Assembly: GCA_012845835.1 (NCBI GenBank)
Contig: JABAKD010000014.1
Coordinates: 10,573,219-10,637,218 of the forward strand
Direction: 5' to 3'
From: Undaria pinnatifida
Lineage: Eukaryota > Sar > Phaeophyceae > Laminariales > Alariaceae
Length of the DNA: 64,000 nucleotides
The translations under genes were made by a program, and so were the position numbers. Below the pieces are notes generated by a model. It did not search any database and was not told the origin of the DNA. It saw only the letters and a program-made list of their open reading frames with translations. How positions within the stretch are numbered: position 1 is the stretch's first letter; each line of letters opens with the position of its first letter. Below, piece after piece: positions 10,404-21,944 of the stretch.

Positions 10404-12037
10404 CCGCCACTTTAGCGGAACCTAGAGGGTGGGATCTCGGATCTCTGCTGTATCATAATGGCCCACATAGGCCGTAGCTGCTGCGCGAGCAAAGACGCAC
10501 AACTGAAAAGAAGCGATTGAACCCTTGCGAGTATTTTCTACATAGTGATGGGACGCCCCGATTTCGGAGCACCCCGTGACGAGCCGAAACAAGCGCTTTT
10601 ACCCACACCTTGCTTTTTTTCTGTGAAAAAAAAATTCCAGCTTTAATTAGCATTGGCGGGGCACGCTGGTTTGACCGCTCTCATGTCCCGAAAGGTCGTG
10701 TCGTCTTGTGCGCGCTCTTAAATCGGAGTACCCGCCGCGTTTCGGCGAATAGGGTGATGCACGACGCACCACATCCGTCCATGGCGCCGTTGCCGTAAGC
10801 AGTCGTAACCGTTGGTACTGCTGTTAGCAGTCGTAACGTAGCGGTAGCTGCTGCTGAACTGCTGCAGGCTGTTATTAATATCATAGCAGTTTTCAGCCAT
10901 AGGCGTAACTGCTGCTTTTGCCAGCCACTCGTTCAGGCCGGTTGATGGTCGATGGCCTGACCCCCGCGAGATCTCCTTTCCTTTCTAATTGTTTTGCCCC
11001 ATCTGTTTTGTGATGGCGTATTTTTGCTTTTTGTGCGCACGTTACCGTAACACAGAGTAGTGCTGTGTACTACTACTACTACTAGTACCATCGCTACTAT
11101 TAATAGTGCTGCTTCTGCTGCTACAACAACTACTACTATGCTGTAGATCATTTTTACTCAAAGACCCCTTTTCATGCTTGCGCCCACGCTCTCGAATCGT
11201 GCACTTTACTTCCTGCTGTACCTGGTATATTTTGCGCCCCTATCGAGGAACGCGCGGGGGAACGAGATAACACATTTTCCTTGCGGTCGCACCAGGGATT
11301 TTCTGTATCATGGTATCATGGTGACGTAATCCAGACGTAACAACGTAGACCTTGAGATGTGTGGTGCACGATACATGAGACGCGGCTGAAGCATGCATGT
11401 CGACACCGCTCCCACCGCGAGTTTGCCCGCCATCAATATTTGCAGGCATTTTAACTGGTCGGGGCGGTCGGGGCGCTCTTCGCGGATCGGGTCAGGGTAA
11501 CCCGACCCCACCCGACCCGACCCATGATAATTATTCAGCAAGCTGATGATTGGAAGTACACATACGATCTATAAATATATAAACCAAGTAAAATACCTGG
11601 TACTATTTATATATAGTCAACTCTGTTTTTCGTTCTGAAGCTCATGGTTGGTGTAAGGGTGTACCAGGGAGGGCTCAGGGCTAAATATTTGAAGGACTGA
11701 AAGACAAATGTCGTTACAGTTACAACTTTAAGTTTGTGCTGCCATTGGGTTAGGGACGGACACCAATAGGTGCACGCCAGCTAGCGCTGGCTTGCGAATG
11801 CACATGAGTGAACTTGACAAGACGTGTGCTTTGTGAAAATACGTGAAGGTATGGTTAAAGTTACCCATTTGCCGGAGGACAGAAACACCTACTCGTTAAA
11901 CGATTGCTGTTTTTTTTAAGACGTTTCCAGATGTTTGGACAATGTCGTGTCCTATCTGCTACAAATTTCCCTAATTGCCAACGCCCCCCCCCGTAAAACC
12001 CACGAGGCAGTTGCATAGTAATACCCATTGCTGTCTC
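10404..12037. other. No gene recognised
   Basis: GTA/CAG-rich sequence with a (TAC)n patch near 11065 and ACCCGACCC words at 11490-11520 that recur near 39390. No exon could be supported. Confidence 0.4.
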
Positions 12038-12262
12038 TGGAGTGGCCACACCAGAAAACGGAGTAACTCATTGGTTGCTGTATCCAAATGCAAGAAAGTA
12101 GGCACAAGGTGCTGAAGTCCGTCTTGCGAGCGGTTCGTGGAAGGATGCAGTTCACCCTTCATGCGACTCGCCGGACACCTCACGGCCTTTCGCGCTTGGT
12201 GCAAGCGATGTCTGCCTGGTTGGTGAAAACCCGACGTGCTCCGTCCCGGCATACTACGACTA
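12038..12262 (+). repeat. Repeat shared with 51795-52020
   Basis: GTGGCCACACCAGAAAAC, CACCCTTCATGCGACTCGCC and GGTGAAAACCCGACGTGCTC match the second copy in a monooxygenase intron. Confidence 0.65.
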
Positions 12263-13390
12263 CGGCCCTGCCCAAACTGAGTACACGCCCCGCCCCCTAA
12301 AAATATTTAATAATTGAGCAATGTAGGTGTTGTAGGTATAGACTAGACTGTGCGTGCAACTCAACTTTGGTCGGGCGTCTGTATAGTTACTCACTGCTGT
12401 CACGTCGCTCGCGCCCGACGTTCGACGTGCGAGCAGGCTACGAGCGTCACTTTGGAGCACTGCAGGAAAACCAAAAACGTATTTCTTTGTTCTCTTTTTT
12501 TTATGGCGGTGCTTTTTTTTCGGTTTTTCACTTCGTGTCAGTGACGAGAGGTCTCCTTGATGGGTGGCGATCGTTTTTTTTTTTTTTTTCAAGATGCCCA
12601 AAAAACAGCCGGTGTTAATCTTCTAGGCCGTCTTTGGAAAAGTGACGGATCTCCGATCGGAAAAGTGACATTCTCAGGTCGGAAAAGTGACGATCTTAGA
12701 TGGCTCAATCTCGCGATGCGTGCGATTCGCCCGTACGATTCGACCGGCGGCCCTTCTTTGGTTAGATTCTTCCGCCTGGCGTCATTTGGTCGCTCTTGGC
12801 GGAACTGCGACGGAAGCGGGAGATTTCTTGGTCGTTTGATGTGATGAGGTGGTGGAGGCGGCTAACTGCGCTCGCGCAAGGTCCCTCCTTCACCTGTTTT
12901 TTATTTTTATTTTTTCACCCTTGTGTACATTTCCATCGAGAGCCGTACGAGTACAACTGCAGACCCCTCAGCTTATTTTTCTTCTGCATCAGGTACTTGG
13001 CATAATATGTTGGAAAAGAAAAGAACAAAAACAAAAAACAGTAAAGAGATGCCCGTCGACGCACGCCTGTCATTCGGCTCTAAGCATCCCGTTCTACCCG
13101 GCGAACCACGGACCCCTTCTGTTCACTAATCACACGGACAACTCACTCTGTGACTTCTTCCCCCCCGTGTGCGCCAACCCCCGACCTCCCCTCCCCTCCC
13201 TCCCCAACCTCCTCCCCTCCCCTCCCCTCCCCCGCCGTTGTCGAAATTCGATTTGATGCGACATCGATCTTCCGCAAACGATGCCGCCCGCTCAATACCG
13301 CCTACTCGTTTTTTCAGACAAGTCACCACAGCAAGGGGACCCCCCACTAGCGTTTTTTTGTTTCTTGTTTTGTGTTTTTTATAGTGGACG
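12263..13390. other. No gene recognised; C-rich tract
   Basis: TTTTT-rich patches and a CCCCTCCC tract (13170-13235) precede the truncated SINE. Three diverged GGAAAAGTGAC words lie near 12640-12690. Confidence 0.4.
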
Positions 13391-13574
13391 TCATGTTTTT
13401 TTCCTTTATCTACCGTCCATCTTCTAGACAAGCCGTGGTACATACATGTAAGGTAACACGTATCGTCCCTACCTCTCTTCCTCCCCCGCTGGTGCGTTGC
13501 CTTCATTTTTCGTTTTTCGCCCAGGTTGCAGCAAGCATTCCTTCCCACTGACTGCTCGTCGATTTTCATCGAAT
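13391..13574 (-). mobile_element. SINE copy 3, 5'-truncated, abutting the ankyrin start codon
   Basis: The sequence from the T-rich end through CTTCTAGACAAGCCGTGGT to CTGCTCGTCGATTTTCATCGA matches the other SINE copies read on the minus strand. The match stops where the consensus GTGTT is replaced by ATGGAACG, the ankyrin start. The tRNA-like head is missing. Confidence 0.65.
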
Positions 13575-15342
13575 GGAACGCGTGGACTGCACCGATCGAA
13601 CACGGCTTCGCGGCCTAGGGGAGGAAATCCTTATTCTCGTAGTGCAACACGCCCCTAAAGCCCAGCTCACGGAGTGGCTCAAACTTCCCCTAGAGCTGTC
13701 CGAGGGAGATGCGGACTTCCTCCTGAAGCCGAGCGAGTGCTGCCAGGTACGCCGAAAGGGGGAGGAAGTTCTCACCGTGGTGATGGAGCGAGCCTCTCCG
13801 AAGCAGTGGTGTAAGTGGTTGCAGATTCCGCTGGAGCATGCTCTGCTCGCCCGGAAACCTTTCTTAGTTGAACGGCTTATTGCGGCAGGGTCTGGATTCG
13901 GAGGCCCCGCCGCCGATATTATCGCCAGCGCAAGAGTTGGCGCTGCTGGTAACGCTAGAGTTAGGGCCGCTGGTAACGCTAGAGTTAGCGCTGGTGGTGG
14001 TGGCAGCGGCGGCGGCAACGGTGGAAGAAGAGACGGTGGGCAAAAAATGGCGGGTTGCTCCCCGCGTGTGCGTTTCGTTCAGGCGAGGCCATTGCCGCCG
14101 TCGTCGTGCTGCAAGCCGCAGGAAGATGCTATTTCTGTAAACGCTGTTTTTGCTGCTGCTACTGCTGGTGCTGCTGGTGGCGCTGTTTCTCAGCCGTCCT
14201 GCTGCACCAGCTCCGGTTCGCCGGTACGTCCGCCCGCTTGCCGCGAGCTGCCTCTCGAGCGTCGCGAGAAGGCTAGGTCCGCCGCGGCGCGTTGCCGCCG
14301 CCCCGCCGTCGCCGTCGTGGGGTGCGCCCCCGCGGCGTCCAGCGGCGACGCCAATCTTGACCTGCCGATCCCTGTCATCGACGTTGATGGTGCGGCGGCG
14401 CTGGTGAATTCGGATAAGCTCTGCCTTCACCGGGCTACTATGGCCCGCGATCTCGTGCGCATGCGCCAAATAATCAGCGGCGGTGTCGACTGCAATGCCA
14501 CGGACCTCTGGAGTTGCACGGCGCTGCACCGCGCGGCGGAACAGGATGACGCGGAGCCGGTGCGGTTGTTGCTAGCGGCCGGTCTTGACGTCCGCGCGCG
14601 GGACATGGAGGGTTACTCCCCGCTTCATTTCGCGTCGGCTAGGGGCGCTGCCACCGCGATTGTTGACCTTCTCGCAGCGGGGTCGTGTTTGTCGGACAGA
14701 GGGCTTAACGGAGACACCCCGCTTCACAGCGCTGTTCGCTTTTTGTCGCTCGCCACGGTGCGCATCTTGCTAGCGTCCGACGCTGATGAGAACGCTAAAA
14801 ACGGGGAGGGTCACACGCCCGCGGATGTTACGGGAGTGTTGCCGGACGGCCGCGATATCGAGAACCAGCCCGACCCGCTTATTGCGGAGAGCATTTTGGC
14901 GCTGTTGGCAGCGGCGCCGGCTCAACGCAGGAACCGCACCTGGAAACGCCGGTCGTGGCTGGTAATGCTTCGAGCGAGGGCACAGGCTGAGGCATTGAAG
15001 GCGGCGGTGGACCTTAGCGTGCGAGATTCGGATGACGTTGCCGGTTCAATGCTAACCGCGAATCACGCGGGTGGGGGGGGTGAACCGGTGGATGATAGTA
15101 CGCTGCGCGACGAAACGGCCGGCATTTTTCTGAACTGTGTTCCCACGAAGTGCTGCGTTAGCGGCGGGGGGGTGAGCAGTGGTGGTGTGACCAGCGATAG
15201 TGTGGTGGGAGGTGGTAGCGTAAGCGCCGGCGACGGTGGTGCTGGTGATGGTGATGTGGACAGCGAGTTGTTGGACCTGGTTGACCAAACCACCTCGCTG
15301 GCCGAGGAAGGGGTGTTTCAGAAGATTGTGCGGTTTTTGTGA
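13573..15342 (+). CDS. Ankyrin-repeat protein, single exon, 589 aa
   Basis: The ORF is open for 589 codons and is much more GC-rich than its surroundings. Residues about 14-40 and 60-86 form an internal duplication: GEEILILVV...EWLKLPLE and GEEVLTVVM...KWLQIPLE. A Gly/Ala/Arg-rich low-complexity linker follows (about 100-280). Around residues 290-415 there are four ankyrin repeats, including TALHRAAEQDDAEPVRLLLA, SPLHFASARG and TPLHSAVRFLSLATVRILLA. The last 130 residues are low complexity and acidic. No signal peptide or membrane segment is seen. Ankyrin repeats bind proteins; no enzyme domain accompanies them, so the role is unknown. The first ATG lies at the edge of a truncated SINE, which supplies the upstream sequence. 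An earlier exon spliced into this frame cannot be excluded. Confidence 0.72.
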   Translation: MERVDCTDRTRLRGLGEEILILVVQHAPKAQLTEWLKLPLELSEGDADFLLKPSECCQVRRKGEEVLTVVMERASPKQWCKWLQIPLEHALLARKPFLVERLIAAGSGFGGPAADIIASARVGAAGNARVRAAGNARVSAGGGGSGGGNGGRRDGGQKMAGCSPRVRFVQARPLPPSSCCKPQEDAISVNAVFAAATAGAAGGAVSQPSCCTSSGSPVRPPACRELPLERREKARSAAARCRRPAVAVVGCAPAASSGDANLDLPIPVIDVDGAAALVNSDKLCLHRATMARDLVRMRQIISGGVDCNATDLWSCTALHRAAEQDDAEPVRLLLAAGLDVRARDMEGYSPLHFASARGAATAIVDLLAAGSCLSDRGLNGDTPLHSAVRFLSLATVRILLASDADENAKNGEGHTPADVTGVLPDGRDIENQPDPLIAESILALLAAAPAQRRNRTWKRRSWLVMLRARAQAEALKAAVDLSVRDSDDVAGSMLTANHAGGGGEPVDDSTLRDETAGIFLNCVPTKCCVSGGGVSSGGVTSDSVVGGGSVSAGDGGAGDGDVDSELLDLVDQTTSLAEEGVFQKIVRFL

Positions 15343-16227
15343 GAGGTGAGCGGGGTTTTCGTTAGTTTTGCACAAGAAGATTGTGCGGTTTATGTAAGAG
15401 GTGGGCGGGGGTTTTCATTAGTTTTGCACAAGAAGACTGGGCGGTTTTGAGGAGGGGTGTGCGTTCGATAGTGATCCACGAGGTTGTGCGATTTTTCATC
15501 TTTTGTCTTGCCTGATTCGAGTTCCGACTCGGGCAAAAACCTGAGCGAAACCAAGTTATCGACCCTCACCAGACGTGTCAACCCGACTTTCTGCATCACT
15601 TGCCACGTCGATCTGTCCCCGCTTGTCTGCTTTTCGCATTCGACAACCAACCAAACCAATCAACAAACCATCGACGCGCGCTACGCTATAGGGGTGGCAT
15701 CTTTTCGCTAACACATTTTCTGAAAGACGAGGCAAGGCTCCTTGACCCAAAATGACCGGAAAATCGCTTTTTTTTTGCAAATTTTTGTATGGCTGGGTCA
15801 CGGGATTATGCATCGGGTTGCACTTCCATTTCGGTCAAAATTAGTTTTTGGGTGCGGAAAAAATATCATTTCATGAGCCTGAAAAAGAAAAAGAGCGTGA
15901 CTCGACCGTGGTTTGTGTCCAGACCAACGAACCAACGAACCAACGGGGTCTACGAACCGAACCCATCGCTTGAACCCCGCTTTCTGCCCTGTGTCCCCGC
16001 TTTTCTGTTCTTTTTTCGCGTCTCGGCTTGTTTGTTTTTTTCGGTTCTCCAGTCCTCGCAGGTGGTGAGAGGTAGCCCCCCAGCCTTTTTGTCGAAGCTG
16101 GGTCCTCGTTTTGATGGTTCCCTGCTGGGTTTTTTTTGCACCGCCCTAGGGCTCAAGTACCTTTCGGGATGGCGTGCGTGCCTTTGATTGTTGTCGTTGT
16201 TAGTTGGTTGATATGAGTGTTTTCAAT
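15343..16227. other. Ankyrin gene downstream region
   Basis: The sequence after the stop repeats GAAGATTGTGCGGTTT twice (15324 and 15377) and CATTAGTTTTGCACAAGAAG. No further exon is seen. Confidence 0.4.
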
Positions 16228-16615
16228 TAGAGGTTCCGGTTCGCGTGAAACTGACGGTTTCGCGTGAAACGGTATGTTTCGTGCGAAACTGTTGGTTTCG
16301 CGTGAAGCGGTATGTTTGGAGTGAAACGAGCGTCCGTGTGTAAACTGTCAGTTTCGCGTGAAACGGCATGTTTCGAGTGATTTAAAGGAATTTTTCCATG
16401 TGGAAACTGACAGGTTCGCGTGAAAAAGTACCTTTCGAGTGAAAAGGAACCGCGCTCCGTGTGGATGCTGTCAGTTTCGCGCGAAACGGTAAGTCTCGAG
16501 TGAAAAAGAACTCCGTGTGAAAACTGCCAGTTTCGCGTGAAACTGTCAATTTCGCGTGAAACGACACGTTTCGAGTGAAGAGCCCGTTTGTTGCAAGTGA
16601 AACGGAAGTCTGTTT
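16228..16615. repeat. Array of GTTTCGCGTGAAAC-like palindromic units
   Basis: About 20 occurrences of a GTTTCGCG(T/C)GAAAC or GTTTCGAGTGAAA motif lie 15-30 bp apart, each an imperfect dyad. The minus strand is open but reads a monotonous RET/HTE peptide, so coding is unlikely. Confidence 0.7.
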
Positions 16616-16627
16616 GTTTCATATGGG

Positions 16628-16685
16628 GTTAGCGGCGGGACTAGGGTTAGGGTTACTAACCTTTCCCCTAACCCTACCCCCCAGG
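16628..16685. repeat. Interstitial telomere-like tract, inverted
   Basis: CTAGGGTTAGGGTTACTAAC is followed within a few bases by CCCCTAACCCTACCCC, so two short TTAGGG-type tracts face each other. Confidence 0.6.
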
Positions 16686-17357
16686 GGCACTTGAAATAGT
16701 ACCCAGGGGGGGCGGGAAGGGGGGGGAGGGGTGGGGATGGTTACGCATTGTGGTGAAAGGCAAAGGGCGGTTGGTATGTGCGTTGTACGTGATCATAGGT
16801 AAAAGCTGCATTTCGACTCTCTCCGATGGTCATAGGTACATTGCTTCGTTGTTTATTTTGACTCTTTTCCGAGCTGTATTTTTCGTGCCATATGCTTGTC
16901 TCCAGCGTGTAGATCTATTGCATGGACGGGGCTGCTGATACTGTTTTCGTTGCAAAAGGGGTGAAAAGCGTGGGGGAGGGGAGGAAGCTAGTGGTTGTAC
17001 TTTATTCGGTCTTGGGGTTTTGTTGTTGTTCTAGTTCTCGTTCGCTCTCGTCATCTTGGAGTCATTGCCATAGCCCGGTGCATGTCGATTTGCGTTTCCT
17101 GGGTTTCTTGCATGTGCGTCACGCGTGTGCGTGTGGGTGTGCATGCCCACTGTGTTTGAGTATTTACATATCGCCCTCGTTTTCGTGGGTTATTACTTTG
17201 TCTGACAGTCGTCCTTTTTTCGTTTTCGTTCTTGTTTTGTCCTTGTATATCTTTTCATTTGTAACGGGCTGCCACAGTGGTAGATCTTTCTTGGCCAACC
17301 ACGGGCGGAGTTGGGCTGATGAAGCGCATTTGCGCACCATTAAGCACCAATCCACCG

Positions 17358-17379
17358 GGGGGGGGGGGGGGGGGGTAGG
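17358..17379. repeat. Poly-G run
   Basis: About 20 consecutive G. Comparable runs are at 18449-18475, 20465-20483, 26090-26158, 27068-27087 and 27960-27974. C runs lie inside the R1 copies. Confidence 0.8.
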
Positions 17380-17794
17380 GACATCGTCTTTTAAACAACG
17401 TAATGTTTTCAATTATCATTGGCGATGGTTGAGATATCGTATCGCACCTTGCGTCTTACAGGGATGCTGTGTGGTACACCGCCCCAATAGGGAACCTACT
17501 GTGGCGTTTATACATGTCGCGATGGCCAGTGCCTACCGGGCATTGGCTCAGCGAGATCCCTATCAATGGATAACATGGTTGTCGAGCTTGTGTTTTTACC
17601 ATTACAGGCGAAGTGGTCTACTCATCGGCGGGTGGGGCTCAATATTTAGCTACTGCCCTATCATGAGCTGGGAATTTGGTCGGAAAACGTCGAAATTGAT
17701 CGATTCCAGGATCTTGCGTGAATAATTATGTAACAATATCTAAGGGATATTGTCACCAGCAGCACTATTTCGGGCGGGCGAGAGAAGCATGGGG

Positions 17795-18335
17795 GTGGAC
17801 TGGCTACAGCGGCAGGCGGGTGACGGTAGCTTTGACCTGACTACAGCGGATGGGCTGCAGTACCTTCGAGCTGACAGTAGATGGGCTGCTATACGAATAG
17901 ATTTCATCTGGCTACTGTAGGTGAGGTACTTGAAAGTAGTATTGAGCCGGCTACAGTAGTTGCGAACTGGCTGCAGTAGGTATGACCTGGCTGCAGTAGC
18001 TGGGGTACGAAGGTAAGTTTGAGCTGGCTACGATATACAAGTAGTTTTCAACTTGGTACAGTAGGTCAGATACGGCTGTTTGGGCTGGCTACAGTAGCTG
18101 CGACCTGGCTACAGTAGCTGCGACCTGGCTACAGTAGCTGCGACCTGGCTACAGTACTACAGTCGTATAATAGTTACCTGGCTGCAGTAGTAATGAGTTG
18201 ACTATTAGTACCAGCAGCTGGGGTACGGTAGTTATGAGTTGACCATTAGTACAAGTAGTTAGGCCACAGAAGGTATGAACTGACCACGAGTACAGTAGTT
18301 ACAACCTGGCTACAGTAGTTATTAGCTGGGCTACA
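17795..18335. repeat. Minisatellite, 20-bp unit
   Basis: The unit CTGGCTACAGTAGCTGCGAC is exact in the middle (18080-18160) and degenerate on both sides, giving roughly 25 units. Confidence 0.75.
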
Positions 18336-18475
18336 TGGATGCATGCCACAGTCTAGGGAAGCTCGTGTTGGGACTTTTGTCGCTACGCTGCTCAAGCGGG
18401 TACTGTAGAGGGAAAAAAGGGAAGGGGCGAGGGTTCCAAAAATGGCGGCGTGGGGGGGGGGGGGGGGGGGGGGGG

Positions 18476-20099
18476 ACGATAAAGCGCGCCACAAGTTGTA
18501 TTTACCGCAGCGCATTATGCAGCAGAGCGCGGAGGCTATGAACATGTGTGCTTCCTCTCGAGTGGGATGAGTTATGAAGCGTGTTGCCTTATTCTCAAAG
18601 TGGCATAAGTCGAAACGTGTCTTATCTTCTTCTCAGGTGGCATAAATTGAAGCGCGCTCAGTGGGTATCCAGTTGCTAGTAGCTGCGGTCAGCGATGGGG
18701 TGGCCAGCTGTTGTGTATTGTCTTTGAAAGCGGGGGAAGCCAATTCCCGAGTCTCAAGCGACTTGTGCTTCATATATACACATGCGTATTGTAGGAGCCT
18801 GGACGCTTTTGGTTCTGCCCATTATTGCCCGGTGCATGTGTATGTATGTTCGATCACCTCAAGTTGTTTGCGTTTGCGTTTTCTCTGTGTTTGATAAATT
18901 TTTTCGTACCGAAAAGCTGATCGAAGGATGCTTGTGCTTCACTGTATGATGCGTGTTATTGTCGTTGCACTATTACACGGGCTATATACCATGGCCTCGC
19001 GTTTAGGGGGCGACACAGTAGTAGTAAGTGCAGTTGGTGTCAGCTTTAAGAAAGGCCATTGAGTTGGGCGTTGTTTTCCTGGTCGATGGCAGTTTTGATG
19101 GTGTTTTATTTTTAATCCACTGACGATCTACTCGGTCGGGATAAAAACCGTTACCCGATTTGAACTTAAATGAAAGTGTGCCTTCAGGAGAGCGAGTCAC
19201 CGACGGATTGCCTATGTCGGTCATGGGCGCATAGTAAGCGTTATGCACCAGGGCATTGTTATTTGGGGCTGGCTCTGGCGTCTGTTTCGCGAGGCGCACA
19301 AAAGCCGGAATGCGTGTTGCGCGCAGCGCAGGCATTTTTTTTGCGGTGCATGCGCGAAAATGCGCCCGCCCTTATACACACCTTAGGACGTCTTTTTCGC
19401 TTACTATGACGAAAATCAAAAGATAGATGCTTCAAAAAAAATACCAAGTATCATCCCCGGCCAAAACAAAACGGACAAACGAGAAACAAAAAACGATTGC
19501 GCCTGAATGATTTCGCCTGCGGCGAAGTACGTTGTGCGGCATGAAAGCGCAGCACGCCATCCGACATCTATCTGTCACGATCAACAGCAATTCCGCCCGG
19601 AAAATTGCGCCAGCGCAGCAACCTCAGCTAATTCTTGCTTTCATATACGCCCCGTAACACGCGCGATCGAAACGTCACACGCAGCTTGCAAAGGTGAGTT
19701 CCGAACAATAAATCACTTGATGACCCAACAGCTGAGATTACGTGTGTTTTTCGTTTTTATCCAAGCCTGTTCAGCACGAACGATCGGAGTCCTTCCTCCT
19801 TCTCCCCCCCCGCTAAACTCACTCATCACTCGTTTTCTCATCATTGCGCAGCCAAGGCTGGCCGTCTACGCTTTTACCACTAATAGTAACTTTGGAGAGG
19901 GGAGACAAAAAAATTGCGATATGCCTCACGACGGAAGAAAGAACCGAGGAAGTTTAATGGTACCTGGTACATACTACATGCTGTGGTTAGTATTGGTCGT
20001 GGACGAAGTTGAAGTGGTGGGAGAAAGCATATGCATGCATGCATGCGTCGGGTACCCCCACTGCTGTATGTTAGAGGCTCATGAACAATAATATTATAA
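18476..20099. other. No gene recognised
   Basis: Short ORFs only, none with a motif. GCATGCATGCATGC lies near 20030. Confidence 0.4.
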
Positions 20100-20550
20100 A
20101 AAATGAAAATACACTCCAGCTGTGAGATCGAATATTTTGTCGAAACTCATCTTTGCAAGCTGTGTGTGATACTCCGATCGCGTGTATTACGGGTTGTGTG
20201 TCCTCATTAAGGATATAGGTCGGCGACTCCTCTTGCAACTACAGTGCAGCTATCAGGGTCAACAGGGTGATGTTAGGCAGTCTGTGCGCGGAAACTATAA
20301 AACCCGTTTCTGAGTGTGATAAAATCTGACAGCTGTGGAAGGAAATGCATCCGTTTATCAAGTGAATCCTGTAAGTCGAATAACCGGTGAGGGGAGGGCG
20401 GAGTTTTTAAGGACGTGGGGGCCTGGTTTTGATCAAAAGGGAGCGGGGTTAGAGGGGGGGGAAAGGGGGGGGGGGGGGGGGGGAGGGGAATTTGTGCGTG
20501 GAAGCTATAAATCCTTTAAGTAAGGGAGTAAATCTGACGGTTTTGGAAAA
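20100..20550 (-). repeat. R1 repeat copy, minus strand
   Basis: It reads in reverse the same block order as the 30-32 kb copies, including an internal G run (C run on the R1 strand) and GAGTTTTTAAGGACGTGGGG. Confidence 0.75.
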
Positions 20551-20599
20551 AAAAAAAAAAAAAAAATGAACAACAATATATAATACCAGTTAGTAGTTA

Positions 20600-20832
20600 G
20601 TATTGCTTATGGCTTGCACATACAATTATTGGTGCCGGTTGAACAGCGCCACCACTGCCCGCTACACACAGTGCCGGTGAAATCGCTTGGCACGACAACT
20701 ACTACTACTACTACTACTACTACTCTAGAATTAACCCTATTTCCAATAGTGCCCGTGTCTGCCCTGGATGTTGCCGGTATATTGAGTCTGCTACTAGCAG
20801 CACATACATACCGGCACGATTGGGAGCCCCCC
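20600..20832 (+). mobile_element. MITE family A copy
   Basis: It shares GTGCCGGTTGAACAGTGCC, CGGTGAAATCGCTTGGCACG and an end GGCACGATTGGGAGCCCCCC. A (CTA)n run of nine units lies in its middle. Confidence 0.65.
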
Positions 20833-20849
20833 ACTATTTTATTTTAATT

Positions 20850-21155
20850 TTTTTTCGCACACATCTACTTCGAGCTTCTGGACAAGCCGTGGTCACAGGC
20901 GTCGTCTCTTCTCCCCCCCGGTTCTTGCCTTCAATTTTTATCGCGCATAGGGTTCAGCAATCCCACTGCTCGTCGATTTTTCTTCGAGTGTTGTTGTTGC
21001 TAACTCACGCTCTCGCGCTTTCCGCAAGTCAGTCTGTGCACGAGAAAAAATCCCTACGAATTTATACGAGTATGTATGCACTCGGGGGGACTCGAACTCA
21101 CGAAACTGACATATACCAGGCTCGAGGATAACCTGATACGCCACCGGGGCGACCG
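20850..21155 (-). mobile_element. SINE copy 4, nearly complete
   Basis: A T-rich end followed by GAGCTTCTGGACAAGCCGTG, the shared body and a tRNA-like head with GAGTTCGAGTCCCCC as B box. It is one of the better-preserved copies. Confidence 0.78.
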
Positions 21156-21944
21156 ATATATACGTCCTGCCGACGCCACCAACAACAAAAATTAGCCAAA
21201 GTTCAACATTCGACTCCCCATGTATACCCCTAGTACCCGGCCTACAAACAGTACGGATCCTCAAATAGATAAAAACGCTCATCATGTCGGTCGCAGCCTC
21301 AATACGACCATGTTTGTGTGTTCCCAAACCAGCATTAATTAATGTTTATTATACACAGTTCTTGTATGGTTCGCTCCGATAACTACCTACGCCTGATTGA
21401 CGGTACATGTGTTTTATTCCGCAGTTCCGTATTATGTATCTAACAACTACGTGTAAGATGGAGAATGTGGGCACCGTTTCTTGCGCCAAAAAAAAATAGA
21501 TGCATTATGTGGTGTCTTCTTTGTGTTTTGTCTTCAACTCATTATTTCTACTCAACGTCATCAGACTACTCCCCATAACACTTAGACTATTATGTAGAAT
21601 ATCATATGTACATGAATAATTGTGATTTTTTTTTTTCCCTTTGGGCACATCTCTTCGTGCTCGCACCTTTGTCCGAGACGTCGGGTGGGGTCGGCACAAT
21701 TCGACCGTCGGGCTCACGTTGCCGGAGGTTTGGGCGCAATCCGTGCGGTGTGTCGCGCGTGGCAAGTCTTTTAAACTTTTTAGGCCTTGGGCACACTTAA
21801 GGCAAATCCCCGGGTTTCCGCAACATCCCCGGGGATTGGGTTTCTGCATCCCCTGTCCCCGCGTACGTACGTAAGGTTTGGATGCAAACCGGGCTTTTCT
21901 CCTCGTAGAGGGTACACGTTTCATTCCCTCTTTTTGCACAGAGC

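Noticed and set aside
13864-14529. 221-codon ORF opposite the ankyrin gene
   Set aside because: Antisense shadow of a GC-rich coding region.
16227-16622. 131-codon minus-strand ORF with RETDSFHTE-like repeats
   Set aside because: It is the translation of the palindromic array. The peptide repeat follows from the DNA repeat, with no start or domain support.
16922-17725. 267-codon plus-strand ORF
   Set aside because: Hydrophobic and low-complexity reading with a poly-Gly from a G homopolymer, no domain, and no composition shift from its surroundings.
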